This document shows, piece after piece, positions 54,101 to 63,566 of a DNA stretch of 64,000 nt. Each line of letters begins with the position of its first letter. Positions within the stretch are counted from its first letter, which is position 1. The stretch comes from Hyposmocoma kahamanoa. Lineage: Eukaryota > Arthropoda > Insecta > Lepidoptera > Cosmopterigidae. Made by a program: the position numbers and the translations under genes. Where the stretch lies: positions 2,181,029-2,245,028 of the forward strand of contig NW_020654422.1 of assembly GCF_003589595.1 (NCBI RefSeq). The letters are read 5' to 3'. The notes beneath the pieces are model-generated. The model saw only the letters and a program-made list of their open reading frames with translations. It did not search any database and had not been told where the DNA came from.

Positions 54101-56370
54101 ATCTTGGAGTGGATCAGGAGAATTTATTAGGTAATTGTGTCGGACGGCCTAAAGGAGATTGCGAATGCATATTTCAAAGTATTTTATAATTTAATAATTA
54201 AAAGGTAATGCCGTAAAAAAATTACAATCCTTTAAAATTATTTGGAGTTTCATGTTTACTTATGACAGTATTGTATTGTATGTATCCATTTTCAAACGAG
54301 ATTATGAATTTATTGGTGCCATTTAGTAATTTTTTGAACTTTCAAGTCGTGTTTTCTCAATTCCATCATTTTTGAGTTACGACAGTATTTGGCTTCTTAT
54401 GCGAAATATTGCAATAATGCAACTGTTTCTTCTCTTTATTTCCAGGATCATTTTCATTAGTAGGCACAATCTACGGCGTACTAGGGTCTCTGATGCTATC
54501 TCTGTACTCGATTTATACAAAGAAAGTGCTGCCACATGTCAATCAGCAAGTTTGGCTGCTCTCTTACTACAATAACGCCTACTCCATACTTCTCTTCATT
54601 CCGTTGATAGTGGTCAATGGAGAACTTACTATATTGGCTAATTATACTAACTTTCACGATCCATACTTTTGGTTCCAAATGCTGATTGGTGGATTGTGCG
54701 GATTCGCAATTGGATACTTTACTTCCTTGCAAATAAAGGTAACATTTTGCAAACATATTTTTTATTGCTAGCCTGTACTGTTGGACAAAAACATTACCAT
54801 TCAATCAATCAGTTTATTTATTTGTCGGAATAAGGGCGCTTTCAAATTAGACGCTTTAGTGGCGCCACTATGGCGCTGCAGCCGCGCCACTACTAATTTT
54901 CATACAATGTTTAGAAGCGCAGTTGCAGCGCCAAATGTCGTGACATGCGCGCGCCACTTTTGCAGTCACAATTGGTGAACTATTTTAAAAATTACTGAAG
55001 CTCTACAGAGGCGCGGCAGTCACGCCACTGCAGCATATCTACAAGCGTCTAATATGAATGCGCCCTTATTCTGTCATAGTTGGCATGCAAATATGTATGT
55101 TATTCAACTTTTCCTTTCTATTTTTCTCTTTTCATTGCCATTCCCATAACGTTCAATTACTTTTAAACTCATCTATCTCATCTCTCCAATTATTCCTTCA
55201 AAAACCTTTTTTGCCACATCGGTAATTCTTATTAAGAACGAATCGTAGAATTCCAGACACAAGGCTGAAATTTATCTAAATTTATTTTTACACCTATTTA
55301 TGTAGAGCTCCCTGTGAAAGAGTTCGTCCAGGGAAGTGCTACCACCTTACCTATTTCTGCCGCCAAGCAGTAATGTCAGCATTACTGTGTTCCGGTCCTA
55401 AAGGGCAAGGGTGCTGGTGATATTACAAGCACACGAGACTTATCAACTTACGTCTCAGGGTAACTGGCACAGTGGCAATGCCCCTGAGATCTTTGCGATT
55501 TAAAGCTCTGTGTGGCACTGCAACTGTTATGGACAGGCGTGTGGCTTACCATCAGGCGCACGACATGTTCGTCCCGTCACTTTATGTTATAAAAAAACAA
55601 ATTGATCAAACACAAATATTTTATTTACCAATCGGGTCGAAGGAATTTTTCTTTGTGTTTGTTCAGTTTTTCTATCAATAATTTATAATAATTATAATAA
55701 AGAATGCCTATTCGTTGTTTACACAAATATACGACTATTCCTCTCCATTTTGCTGGATAATGGGCCTAGTTTTATCTTATTATTGTTTTACCAAAGCTAT
55801 TTAATATTTACTAGGCCCAGTGGATAAATAAGATGTGATTGTATAAATCCGTCCTGTCACTTGATATTATAAAAAAAATGTTTGGCAGTTTGTTCTTTTG
55901 TAAATCAGCCAGTGAACAGATTAGGGCACATATAGGACGGATAACTGATTCATGTGAAGACCAACTTGAGGCTTGCCCTGCGGAAAACGATACAGTTCTT
56001 CGGGCTCACTGCCGAGCTGAGTGGGCGAAAATAAGAATGTTATCAATCGGCGATTTTTCTTTTCATTACTTCTAGTATCTAATATTTCTTTTTCGGACCT
56101 TAACGTTGGCACAAATTTTACCACCTCTAAAAAGTTAACTTTAAATATTTACAGGTGACGTCACCTTTAACGCACAACATATCAGGAACAGCCAAGGCCT
56201 GTGCACAGACGGTGATTGCGACGCAGTGGTACAGCGAGACCAAAAACTTGCTATGGTGGACGTCGAACGTCATAGTTCTCTGCAGCAGTGCTTTATACGC
56301 ACGGTTCAAACAAATTGAAATGGAACAGAACGCCCGAAAAAGTAACAATGAAGAAAAATCTTTAGTCTGA
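45101..56370 (+). CDS. Gfr: GDP-fucose transporter (SLC35C1/Gfr family), five exons
   Basis: Exons 45101-45168, 47022-47223, 53905-54130, 54446-54738 and 56155-56370 join to 1,005 nt, 334 residues plus stop, with consistent phases. The protein should carry GDP-fucose into the Golgi (or ER) lumen in exchange for GMP, supplying fucosyltransferases, including those acting on Notch. Family landmarks: [17 protein letters not shown] (TM1), [97 protein letters not shown] and KNLLWWTSN. These match human SLC35C1 block by block, and the length is close to the human protein. Intron 2 is 6.7 kb and full of transposons. Confidence 0.95.
45169..47021 (+). other. Transporter intron 1
   Basis: 1.85 kb, AT-rich, with a 66-bp tandem duplication at 45428-45554. 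No exon was seen. Confidence 0.7.
45428..45554 (+). repeat. Tandem duplication, about 66 bp twice
   Basis: CCCAACTGTACCACTGG and CAGTGTGCAAACTATTTAT recur 66 bases later with a few changes; ACACACCTCATTTTGA becomes ACACGCCTTGTTTTGA. Confidence 0.88.
47022..47223 (+). CDS. Gfr: GDP-fucose transporter exon 2
   Basis: Acceptor TTTATAATTTCAG; its first G completes Trp. It encodes [40 protein letters not shown] and [13 protein letters not shown]. Donor AAG|GTAACA is weaker than the others. In-phase join to 53905 is supported by homology. Confidence 0.93.
47684..47890 (+). mobile_element. tRNA-derived SINE, family 1, with deletion in the tRNA head
   Basis: Matches 3123-3348 closely but lacks about 25 bases between ACGGTTA and the CCCCAGGTTCGATTCCC B-box. 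Tail is TTATTGTTATTATTATTTATT. Confidence 0.92.
48400..48600 (-). repeat. Dispersed lepidopteran repeat, minus copy
   Basis: Reverse complement of the family at 28908-29110: GAGAACCTCCTCC, GGAGTTATCGCGTAACATA and AGAATCATCAAAATCGGT are shared. Confidence 0.8.
48710..48854. mobile_element. Small MITE, 145 bp
   Basis: AGGAAATTAAACTATTTTTC and CGGATTT recur inverted at 48828-48854. The interior GTTTCGGGCCCTTTACAGGT and CCCATGGTCACGG is a motif I know as common in moth repeats. Confidence 0.8.
49451..49585 (-). mobile_element. tRNA-derived SINE, family 1, minus strand, 3' truncated
   Basis: Reverse complement of the family 1 head and first body part: CCGAACGGTTATCATGCTGG, GGTTTCGATTCCCGG and TATTTATCTCGTGAGTTTGG. 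The CCATGGCACC part and tail are missing. Confidence 0.9.
49937..51513 (-). mobile_element. Tc1-like transposon, 1,577 bp, apparently intact
   Basis: Terminal inverted repeats of about 27 bp: CACTTACCGGCACGGAAACT at the left and, inverted at the right, CACTGAGCGGCACGGAATCT, each followed by TGGCCA, with four differences. TA flanks both ends (49935-49936 and 51514-51515). The transposase gene occupies 51252-50194 in full. It sits in transporter intron 2, antisense to the host gene. Confidence 0.93.
50194..51252 (-). CDS. Tc1-like transposase (DD34E), uninterrupted
   Basis: 352 codons from the first ATG, or 338 from [12 protein letters not shown] (51210). An N-terminal HTH pair is visible: [19 protein letters not shown] (paired-like) and a second with [14 protein letters not shown]. 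Catalytic residues: Asp in LFTDECRI, Asp in [11 protein letters not shown], and Glu in [12 protein letters not shown]. The spacing of 34 residues between the last two fits the DD34E group. It would excise and reinsert the element at TA sites. No stop or frameshift was seen, unlike the mariner copy. Confidence 0.94.
   Translation of the reverse strand: MFNTIFKRENLSIKMPLTPTQVAQAVTLIDQGLSQREVAIILNVPRSSMQYALKLYQETGHYTRRPGSGGVRCTSARDDRFIVLEILRNRYLTAVEIRNRLQIARQVNVSERTVRRRMEEVNLKARRPARGPELLRQHRVARLRFAREHANWTHEWATVLFTDECRIAVRAPDGRERVWRKRGERFLPITTAQTVSFHGGSIMVWGGISSDARTELVIVDNRLTATRYIEEILQDHVIVYSEFIGHDQFLLMHDNARPHIARCVNEYLEEVGIQKLQWPARSPDLNPIEHIWDTLKRKVKSTPNPPQTLNELRNAVLAAWENIPQIDVRNIIQSMPDRMQAVIRARGGNTKY
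51621..51848 (+). mobile_element. tRNA-derived SINE, family 2, plus strand
   Basis: A box TTCGAGTGGCTTGCAC and B box GGGTTCGATCCCC, followed by the body TCTCGGGTCTGGGTGTTTGT and GATCAGAGCACGTATGTGAT, with an AT-rich end. Inverted relative at 37371-37620. Confidence 0.9.
52742..52783 (+). repeat. Tandem 21-bp repeat, two units, each a hairpin
   Basis: GAAACACTGCGAGTGTTCTTA occurs twice in direct succession (written in two parts: GAAACACTGC and GAGTGTTCTTA). AACACT-GCG-AGTGTT within each unit is a perfect small hairpin. Confidence 0.9.
53090..53301. mobile_element. Foldback MITE, about 210 bp
   Basis: The left arm GGGTTTACTCTCTATCTCCG and GACATCCGTTCGAAACAATT is mirrored at 53235-53292 (AATTGTTTCGGATGGATGTC ... 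GAGAGTAGACCCCC). The arms are about 67 bp. Confidence 0.9.
53331..53450. mobile_element. MITE, GTACAGTCA family
   Basis: The ends GGTACAGTCACGAGCAC and, inverted, GTACAGGGTCAAGAGCAC are similar. A relative is at 33150-33268. Confidence 0.75.
53905..54130 (+). CDS. Gfr: GDP-fucose transporter exon 3
   Basis: Acceptor TGTCAATTTCCAG, donor TTAG|GTAATT. It encodes [40 protein letters not shown] and [17 protein letters not shown]. In phase 0, out phase 1. This is the most strongly conserved part of the family. Confidence 0.96.
54446..54738 (+). CDS. Gfr: GDP-fucose transporter exon 4
   Basis: Acceptor TTTATTTCCAG, donor AAG|GTAACA. It encodes [40 protein letters not shown] and [17 protein letters not shown]. 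Phase 1 in, phase 0 out. Confidence 0.96.
54834..55065. mobile_element. MITE with GGGCGC ends, 232 bp
   Basis: Left GGGCGCTTTCAAATTAGACG is mirrored at the right (CGTCTAATATGAATGCGCCC). The flanks are TAA and TTA, so a TWA duplication is possible but not exact. The interior is GC-rich with GCGCCAC repeats. Confidence 0.85.
55315..55597 (+). repeat. A-tailed dispersed repeat, short copy
   Basis: Second copy of the family at 12043-12410, with one TTACCTATTTCTGCCGCC unit instead of five and a seven-A tail. A third fragment of the tail is near 55852-55877. Confidence 0.85.
55628..55849 (+). repeat. Direct repeat pair, copy 1
   Basis: CCAATCGGGTCGAAGGAAT through TTTATAATAATTATAATAAA, GCTGGATAATGGGCCTAGTT and CTAGGCCCAGTGGATAA matches 61264-61489 in order and orientation, roughly nine bases in ten. 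Confidence 0.92.
56155..56370 (+). CDS. Gfr: GDP-fucose transporter exon 5 and stop
   Basis: Acceptor AAATATTTACAG. It encodes [40 protein letters not shown] and a charged tail ending NNEEKSLV with TGA. SPLTHNxSGTAKACxQT is the diagnostic loop of the family. Confidence 0.97.
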   Translation: MTSPLTHNISGTAKACAQTVIATQWYSETKNLLWWTSNVIVLCSSALYARFKQIEMEQNARKSNNEEKSLV

Positions 56371-56626
56371 CTTTTGAATTACTGTGTCTGAAGACTTTAA
56401 CCATTGTAACGTTAATTTATAACATTTTCGAACTTTCTAAGTGTGATATAGTGTTAGAATACATAATATAACATTGAATGTCTGTATTAATCATGTATTT
56501 TAACTAAACATGTATTTATGTGTCCTTATGGGTGTAATATGTTATTTTGTACTGGTTGTAAAGAAAAGTAATAGCGCACTATAGATCAAATCGACAGTTG
56601 AAAGGAAAGAGGGGCTAAACGCACTT

Positions 56627-56682
56627 AAGCTGGCCACATACAGAATTTCGAAACAGAATTCCGACTGTATGTGGCTGGCCTT
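56627..56682. repeat. Hairpin or solo MITE near transporter 3' end
   Basis: GCTGGCCACATACAG pairs with CTGTATGTGGCTGGC around a 20-base loop containing AATTTCGAAACAG. Confidence 0.85.
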
Positions 56683-57542
56683 AGGTTGGTAATTAACTAT
56701 ACCTATACAATTCTTTTTTCACACGAAAGAATTTTCAGGGTTGCCATTATTTGCAAAAATTTTAAATAGTCCTGTAGTTGTTTGTCAACATTTTTATCGA
56801 TATATTAAAACGTAAAGACTTATCGCCTTCTTACTTCTTATTTTGACAGTTGGCTCACTGATATCGATATCAATTCGTGAAGTACCGAGGCACAATTTTG
56901 TTGTTCCTAGTTTACGTCCATTTTTTTATTTTTTTATTTTATTTTATTTATTTGTTAAACGATATAATTTATAATATTTTACCGTTTTTTACGTCGTAAG
57001 TTAACAAGTCCCTTATGCCTGTAATTTACCTGCAAATTCAAAACTAGAACGCTTGGCGGTAAAGTGAACAAGCTGTTATGGGATTGTTATTTAATTGATG
57101 GTTATTTAATTTATGGAAAGCCAAAATTCTAGTTACGACCTGTCTAAATGGACGCCCTATTTTTTTTTTGCTGACGTGGCCCTTTTGTAGGACGGAGTGG
57201 ACAACTTGTCCTAATAATATTTGTCTGAGCAAATTGGTCAATTGCTCAATGTACTCTGTCAATTTTGGTCAATTTTGATAGTCACGCACGTCACATTAAC
57301 TATTTTAGTAAACCACACTCTGTTCATAAATTGTAGACGTATATTTTAGGGCTAGAGAACGGAAAGTTAATACAATTAGATAAATAAAACACTAAGTATA
57401 CTAAACAACGTCATTTTCAATTTTATTAAAAGTTTTAATGATTGATTTGTGTATGCATAAGTTTTAAACAATAATTTGATAGGTATTTTATATCGTTATG
57501 CAAATATGTTCTAGTAATCACAATTATTTAATGTAAGTATTA

Positions 57543-57770
57543 CATTGACTTACAAATAAATGGACGACGAGTCTAATACAAAAACCACGAAAAAAATGTC
57601 CCAAGTCAACCTATTCGAAATTTAAATTGTAATGTCATCGCAGTATCGCGCTGTCAGTAGAACAAATGAAGACTAAAGCGGAGTTTGGCGCTCTGTATAC
57701 GATTTTAGCGCCTTACAAGTGCGGACACTTTTTAGCGCGGACCCGACGTCCATATAATTGTAAGTCAATG
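57543..57770. mobile_element. hAT-like MITE, 228 bp, 8-bp target duplication
   Basis: Ends CATTGACTTACAAATAAATG and, inverted, CATTGACTTACAATTATATG, followed by GACG. The octamer AAGTATTA flanks it at 57535-57542 and 57771-57778. An exact 8-bp duplication and CA...G termini suggest the hAT superfamily. A truncated relative is at 10439. Confidence 0.92.
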
Positions 57771-58450
57771 AAGTATTACGTGTTATTTGACCATGGGACA
57801 ATAATTTACCTACCGAATAATTGATGATCACTTATAGCATATGACGATCAGTTTACGTCTCTAGTGTAGACCATTGACATTTGTTTACTTGATATTATCT
57901 ATATTATGTTTTCTGGATGGCGGTTCCCTTTATCACGGAACTGCTGGGCCTGATTAAGTTCACTGTGTGCAACTTAATCCTATGTGTTTAGCGTACTTTA
58001 CACATGTTCGAAAACTAAAGTGAACATTTTCCAATGTGCAAGTTTCTGTGAATTCAGAATTGGTTTCAGTGAACTACGTGTCGATAATGACTCGGTGATA
58101 AAAGACCTCCAAATACCACACCTGACAGTAAAACATATTATGACAAAATAGCTGGATTGTTTGTGAGATACGCGAAATCTTTTTCTTATTTTTAGACTAG
58201 GAGAATGTTGAGTATGGAGAATTTACATTACGTATTAATTTTTTTTAAGTAACCCGTAAACAGCAATCGTATAGGAATACCATCACTACTTATTTTTACA
58301 ACCAGTACATTTTTTTAAATCTAAATGTAACGTAGATAGAGATTTGGACTGTCCAAACTAAATTGTTAGTTGTCAATTTTCAGTGGCTGTAGTGTTATGT
58401 AATAAGTTTAATTTAACAGGGTTGTAGAAATAAATGGCGTGATTGAACGC

Positions 58451-58476
58451 CATCGAGTATATAAATATACTCGATG
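58451..58476. repeat. Perfect 11-bp hairpin
   Basis: CATCGAGTATA and TATACTCGATG flank TAAA. Confidence 0.9.
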
Positions 58477-59680
58477 TTAAACGCATACTTATTACCAAAG
58501 GTATTTAAAGCGTAGAACTCCTCTGGGGCTTACAGTGGATATGGAAACAAAAGACCCGCTGTCTACCACAACGGAGCGCAAGTGTTTCAGCAACCAATGG
58601 TATTGCCATAGTATAATAGGATAAGTAGTTCAACTCCTGCGTGTTCGGCGCGTTAATGCTTACACTTCACTCGGAGCATAGGGTTGTCACCCCTCACATT
58701 ATAATTTTAGTTGTACCTACAGGTTGTAAACATAATTTTAAAAAGTTTTCATCTCAGTATTCTCGTGCTAATTTGAAATAATCGTTGTTAAATGTCTGTA
58801 CTTACATATTGATATTTTTGTACTAGGATGGTGGATTGGCATCTCGATTATGGGAGTATGATTATAAAGTATGAACCAATACATACATGAGTAAAAGTAG
58901 AAATTAAATGCTGAACGCTTCTGAATTTGGGGCACTCTTGTTCAAACAACAATAAACACGTCTACGATTTGATGTAAAATTTTTAAACAATGAGCGAACG
59001 CTTCTATTTTATAATGATTGGTGCGTGCGACTACCCGCGCTGTGCAACTCGAGTGCCCCGCGAAATGATACACTCCTTGTCTTGTATACTTTGTATTACG
59101 CAATACAAATAAACAAGATGGCCGCCATACAAATTTCAAAGTCTTCTATCACGGCAACTATTAGAGATAGGTAGGAAGGAATGTCATAGAGGGTAACAGT
59201 GATCAACTGCCTGTGTCAAAAAATTCAAGATGGTGGCTGAAGAAAAACTTGCTTCAATCCGGTTAAAAATTAATTAAGTCTTTAGGAGTCCTTAATCATA
59301 ATTTGGGGTCAATGGTTTCTTTTCGCCATTTTTGAATATAGCTGGCATATAAGCGTTTTTCGTTAACAATGGCTGCCAAAAAAGGCTTGCACTTTGTTTA
59401 GATTTATGTGGTATTGCGTTATTTTGTCATTTCCGAACATCAGCCAGTAGTTCGTTTTTTGGACATTTCCACGTTGTAAGCAATTTGTTCGTTATTTGAA
59501 CTGAGCAGTTCGAGATTTCAAAATTTCGAAATTATTCCTCTATGGAGATGCCAAAATAACATAATACAATTGATTACTGAAAGCGTTTCTCCGCTCCGCT
59601 TTGGTACATAATGGGCCTAGGGGTTATGTACCTACCGTAAGGGTACATGTGCGTTGCACTATGTCCTCACGTTTTATTAT

Positions 59681-60171
59681 CGTTGAACGACTGTCGTGTC
59701 TAGCCTGTTCCCATATCACGACTATCTGTCATGGACGATTTTCATCGTTGAACGATTGTCGTGACTAGCTGTTCCTATATCTAGATCGTGACGACAACTT
59801 ATCGTTTCACGACAGCCTCCTTGCCCATCTCTGGCTACGACCCAACGCTACTGCAAAGCGAGCAGAGGGCGCGGGGTACGAGAGGGGAGGGCAGGGAGCA
59901 GAATACGTGCGGACAGCGATAAATAAAACGTGACGACAATAGGAGCTGCGACAATCTGTCGTTACGTTTTATCGTGACGTTTTTTTATCGTCTGACGACT
60001 GTCGTTCTAGCTGCTCCCACTGTGACGACAGTTTGTCGTTGTAACGATAAAAAATCGTGAACGACAGTTAATCGTGTCGTGCTATATGTGAACAATTTCA
60101 TTTAAATATACAAGCCACGACACTGTAAACTGCACGACAATCTGTCGTCACGACATAGTGGGAACGCGCCC
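59681..60171. repeat. Segment dense in ACGAC/GTCGT dyads
   Basis: Motifs such as AACGACTGTCGT, ACGACAGTTTGTCGT and ACGACAATCTGTCGTCACGA recur about a dozen times over 490 bp, each nearly self-complementary. The right edge AGTGGGAACGCGCCC resembles the GGGCGC end of nearby MITEs. I do not see a matching left end. Confidence 0.7.
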
Positions 60172-60269
60172 TGAGCTGCGACATTTCATTTGTAATACAA
60201 TTATTCCTCAAGTTAGATAATTGAAAAATTAAAACTTTAAATAATTTCGTAACTCTGCGTCAAGGAGAG

Positions 60270-60350
60270 TGTGCGACGGAATTGCATGAATTAAGTTTGT
60301 CATACCCTTTCCACCATCAGGGGACAAGAATTAGTTTGGGGTACTCTTTC
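60270..60350 (+). pseudogene. LINE 3' fragment, left part
   Basis: Reads ELHELSLSYPFHHQGTRISL then GYSF, equivalent to 29455-29520. The corresponding right part continues at 60812. Confidence 0.65.
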
Positions 60351-60394
60351 TTGTGGGCATCGAGAGAACTGTTTTGCCACATCATTACTGTGAC

Positions 60395-60811
60395 TTTTTT
60401 AATCCCAAAACAATTAACGACATCCGTCAATTGTTTCACTTCAAATCGACCAGTTTACTTGAGCTTTGCTATAATGGACGACAATTGCAAAATTACATAT
60501 TTAATATTTAATTACCGATGAAATTTGATTCCGTTTGTTTAGTAATTAGATGTTTTGCTGTTTTTCCCACAACACCGAATGGAACAGCACGCCATTGTCA
60601 GAAATATTATCTTTATTACAACAATACAGAATATTTTTGGAATATACGGAGACGTACAGACTGGTCAATTGTTAGCGCTGTACTATTTCAGCTTTCTAAT
60701 TTGTAATTTCAGTGCAAACCAGATTTGATTTTTATAAGTGATATATCACTGATGAGTTACCAGGAATATATGGCCCTTATTTCGTCTCTATTTCTGGTTA
60801 TATACTCGATG
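60395..60811 (+). repeat. Dispersed repeat, plus copy, apparently inserted in the LINE fragment
   Basis: Matches 7545-7850 (inverted) and ends in the 31 bases (60781-60811) that form the empty site of the mariner at 7963. It separates LINE parts 60270-60350 and 60812-60930. Confidence 0.75.
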
Positions 60812-60930
60812 GTTGTGGGTGATCCCAGGATTCTCACGAAACGTTGCGCTTCTATTTTTATGTGGCGTAGGATTAAGGAGTGGAATTCCTTCCCTAAACC
60901 TACGCTTTTTCAAGGTGTGATACAGTGGAT
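60812..60930 (+). pseudogene. LINE 3' fragment, right part
   Basis: Reads RILTKRCASIFMWRRIKEWN then SFPKPTLF, equivalent to the HTKRFASIFI segment at 29540 and continuing the C-terminal LINE signature. Confidence 0.65.
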
Positions 60931-61263
60931 AGGCATTATACTATATTTTTTAAAAAGAAACCTTTCGTGCCAATTTTATATTTCGGTCAACGATGCGTAG
61001 TACGTATTCCGTTTTCATGAGCGAGTTAAGATTAAAATATCTAGCTTATTGTTTAAAACAACGTGATAAGAATTCCAAATTCATATAAATACGAATTTAC
61101 AGACACACAACAACATGATATAGAAATGTAAAGCATTCATAAAACCCATTATCCTCCAAAACGTGGAGCAGGGAGTTGTGTTTAAGGAACCGATGGTGGT
61201 ATTGTTTAAGATAAATCTGAAAATAAGGAATTCTTTGTTTTTATTGAACAAACACAAAAAATT

Positions 61264-61489
61264 CCAATCGGGTCGAAGGAATATTTCTTTGTGTTTGTTA
61301 AATTTTTCTATCAATAATTTATAATAATTATAATAAAGAATGCTTATTCGTTGTTTACACACATATACGATTATTACTCTCGATTTTGCTGGATAATGGG
61401 CCTAGTTTTATTTTATTATTATTTTACCAAAGCTATTTAATATTATCTAGGCCCAGTGGATAATTAAGATACTAGTGGACTGTATAAAT
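61264..61489 (+). repeat. Direct repeat pair, copy 2
   Basis: See 55628-55849. The pair has the same orientation, 5.6 kb apart. GGGCCTAG and CTAGGCCC inside it form an inverted pair. Confidence 0.92.
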
Positions 61490-61804
61490 TAACTTGTAAT
61501 TCGAAAAATAGGAAATAAATTGAATTGCAGAAATTAGGGACACGTGTGACGGCGTTTCGTGATCGATGTGCTTTTTTCTTTTGATTTTATGAGCCAATGG
61601 CCATCCGCGAGCAGTGTTGCTGTGTCTGTGCTAGATAAATGTAAAGGATATTTTTATACTGACACGATAGGACTTTTTCGCACCTATTGAGGCAGTTTAA
61701 GTCAGTGAATTTGTTAAAATGAAACTTCCCGCACAAATGTTATTGTTTTAATGAACTTGTATTGTTCTGCCTCTTAATGATACAGTTTTTTTATTTATTT
61801 ACAG

Positions 61805-61850
61805 ACACATTGTGAGTATGATGATAAGAGAAGGATGCGTTATGGATCGT
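61805..61850 (+). other. Possible exon of an unseen gene
   Basis: A strong acceptor (TTTTTTTATTTATTTACAG) is followed 46 bases later by the donor GATC|GTGAGT. It contains ATG-ATG-ATA-AGA-GAA-GGA. No homology is recognised, and no partner exon is visible in the window. Confidence 0.2.
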
Positions 61851-63098
61851 GAGTGCTACCATTATTCGAATATAGTTGGATGCTCGTTTATTTCTTTTGC
61901 CAACCGTACTTAGTTTATGAAACGAAAGTATATGATGTAAGTGGCTGTCATTTCTGCATTTAAAATAATTATAACTTACTACCTATGTAATGTATTATAT
62001 TTTGTAATAGTCTTTTATAATTAACAATAATGGTGAATTTTCTATAACCCTGTTATTTATGATGATGTCGCGTTTATCCATTGTTCAAGAGCTTAATGAC
62101 GGCACTGTTCATTAAAGACGATTTTTAGTAAAACATTAATTGCAACCTACATTTAAGCTAATTGCATAATGGAAACACGCTCTAAATGTTAAACTAAGTA
62201 AAAAAAGTTGTCACTAAGTCAAAAAACTAAAACTAAGTAAAAAACAATTCAGCAACTTATAAGTTGCTTTATGATCGTTTCAATACATTTTTCAAAATAT
62301 AATAATTACAAATTTACATTTTGTTTAAATAAATTTTAAACATCACCAAAATGACATGATTTGTTGCGAACATTTTTAAATCTCTAATTCGTAAGGTTTA
62401 AAAATATCGCCTTACGTAAACCATAGAATTAAGGTATACAGCTATCGAAAATAATAAATACTACATTAAAAAATAGACATAAATTGATCAATAAAGTTAA
62501 ATATAAAGTCATAATCTTGATTCGTTGTTTGACAAGATATTTAGTAACACTGGTTCAGAAATGAGCAGTACCAACGGACGTCACAACCATAATAAGCATA
62601 CAAGCTATACTATGCATGATAGTCTATTGTTTGGAAAAGACGGGCGTGGTGTTACTTGAGATAATTATTTATTTCTATTTGTTTAAACTTTGAATGAATT
62701 ATTGATTGAATAAATGAATGTTAACCGGAGAGTTGGGTTCAGAATTAATTTAATGTAATTAATATCGAACTTGAATTTCGAATTAATTTTCGTCATGTTT
62801 ATATGAGTTGATCATCGAGTAAATAACCATATACTAGTCGGAGTTGATTAAGCATCAATCGAATAGCCTATATTTAAGGAATGGCTTGGTATGGTATGTA
62901 CTACCTACTGACAAGAATGTCTTTTTCTATAGTGACCTTACAATAATTTGAACCTAAACGTTAGCGTACGAAGGTTTACAACAATCTAAAACTTTAATGT
63001 CCACTATGCAAGCGATTTCTTCATTCTCAGCACAGAAACTAATTCAAATGTACTCAAGTTTCTTTTGTATAATTTGTTGTATCAGGAGGTAACCCTAA

Positions 63099-63566
63099 GG
63101 GCGCGTGTCCACGCTAAGAAAAGTCGATCTATGCAAGAATTCGTGACGTTTCTCCACACGAACTGTGTACACTGCCTCGGCGCCAGACAAGAAAAAAAAT
63201 CTTGTCTACCCCCGACACGACGCACTCTGCCGCTATTGTATGGGCGGGGTGAGGTGTATTGTCAGTAAACGAACGTTTATGCGCGTGGACGGGTGTTGCT
63301 CAGTAGTCAACATAATACAACAACATATTTCTTCCCACAGTCCGTAGTAAAACGACAGCTACCTGGAAGAGTCGTAATGCACTGACACATTTTACCCTAC
63401 ACACGTCTGTCCGAAAACATTCGTATGGTGTATATACTCATTTTCTCGTCTGCAACAGACACGACATGTTTTCGTGGCTAGATCCGACAAAGTTCTTGTC
63501 GTGTACAAGACTATTCTTATCTTTTCTGTAGCAAACACGTCGAATTCTTAGCATGTACACGCGCCC
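63099..63566. mobile_element. PIF/Harbinger-like MITE, 468 bp, TAA duplication
   Basis: Ends GGGCGCGTGTCCACGCTAAG and, inverted, GGGCGCGTGTACATGCTAAG, with AA following. TAA flanks at 63096-63098 and 63567-63569. Interior is moderately GC-rich, with several CGACA/TGTCG motifs and no coding frame. Confidence 0.9.

Larger units (their letters stand above)
54739..56154 (+). other. Transporter intron 4 with several repeats
   Basis: Holds an MITE at 54834-55065, an A-tailed repeat at 55315-55597 and a repeat at 55628-55849 that recurs at 61264-61489. Confidence 0.8.
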
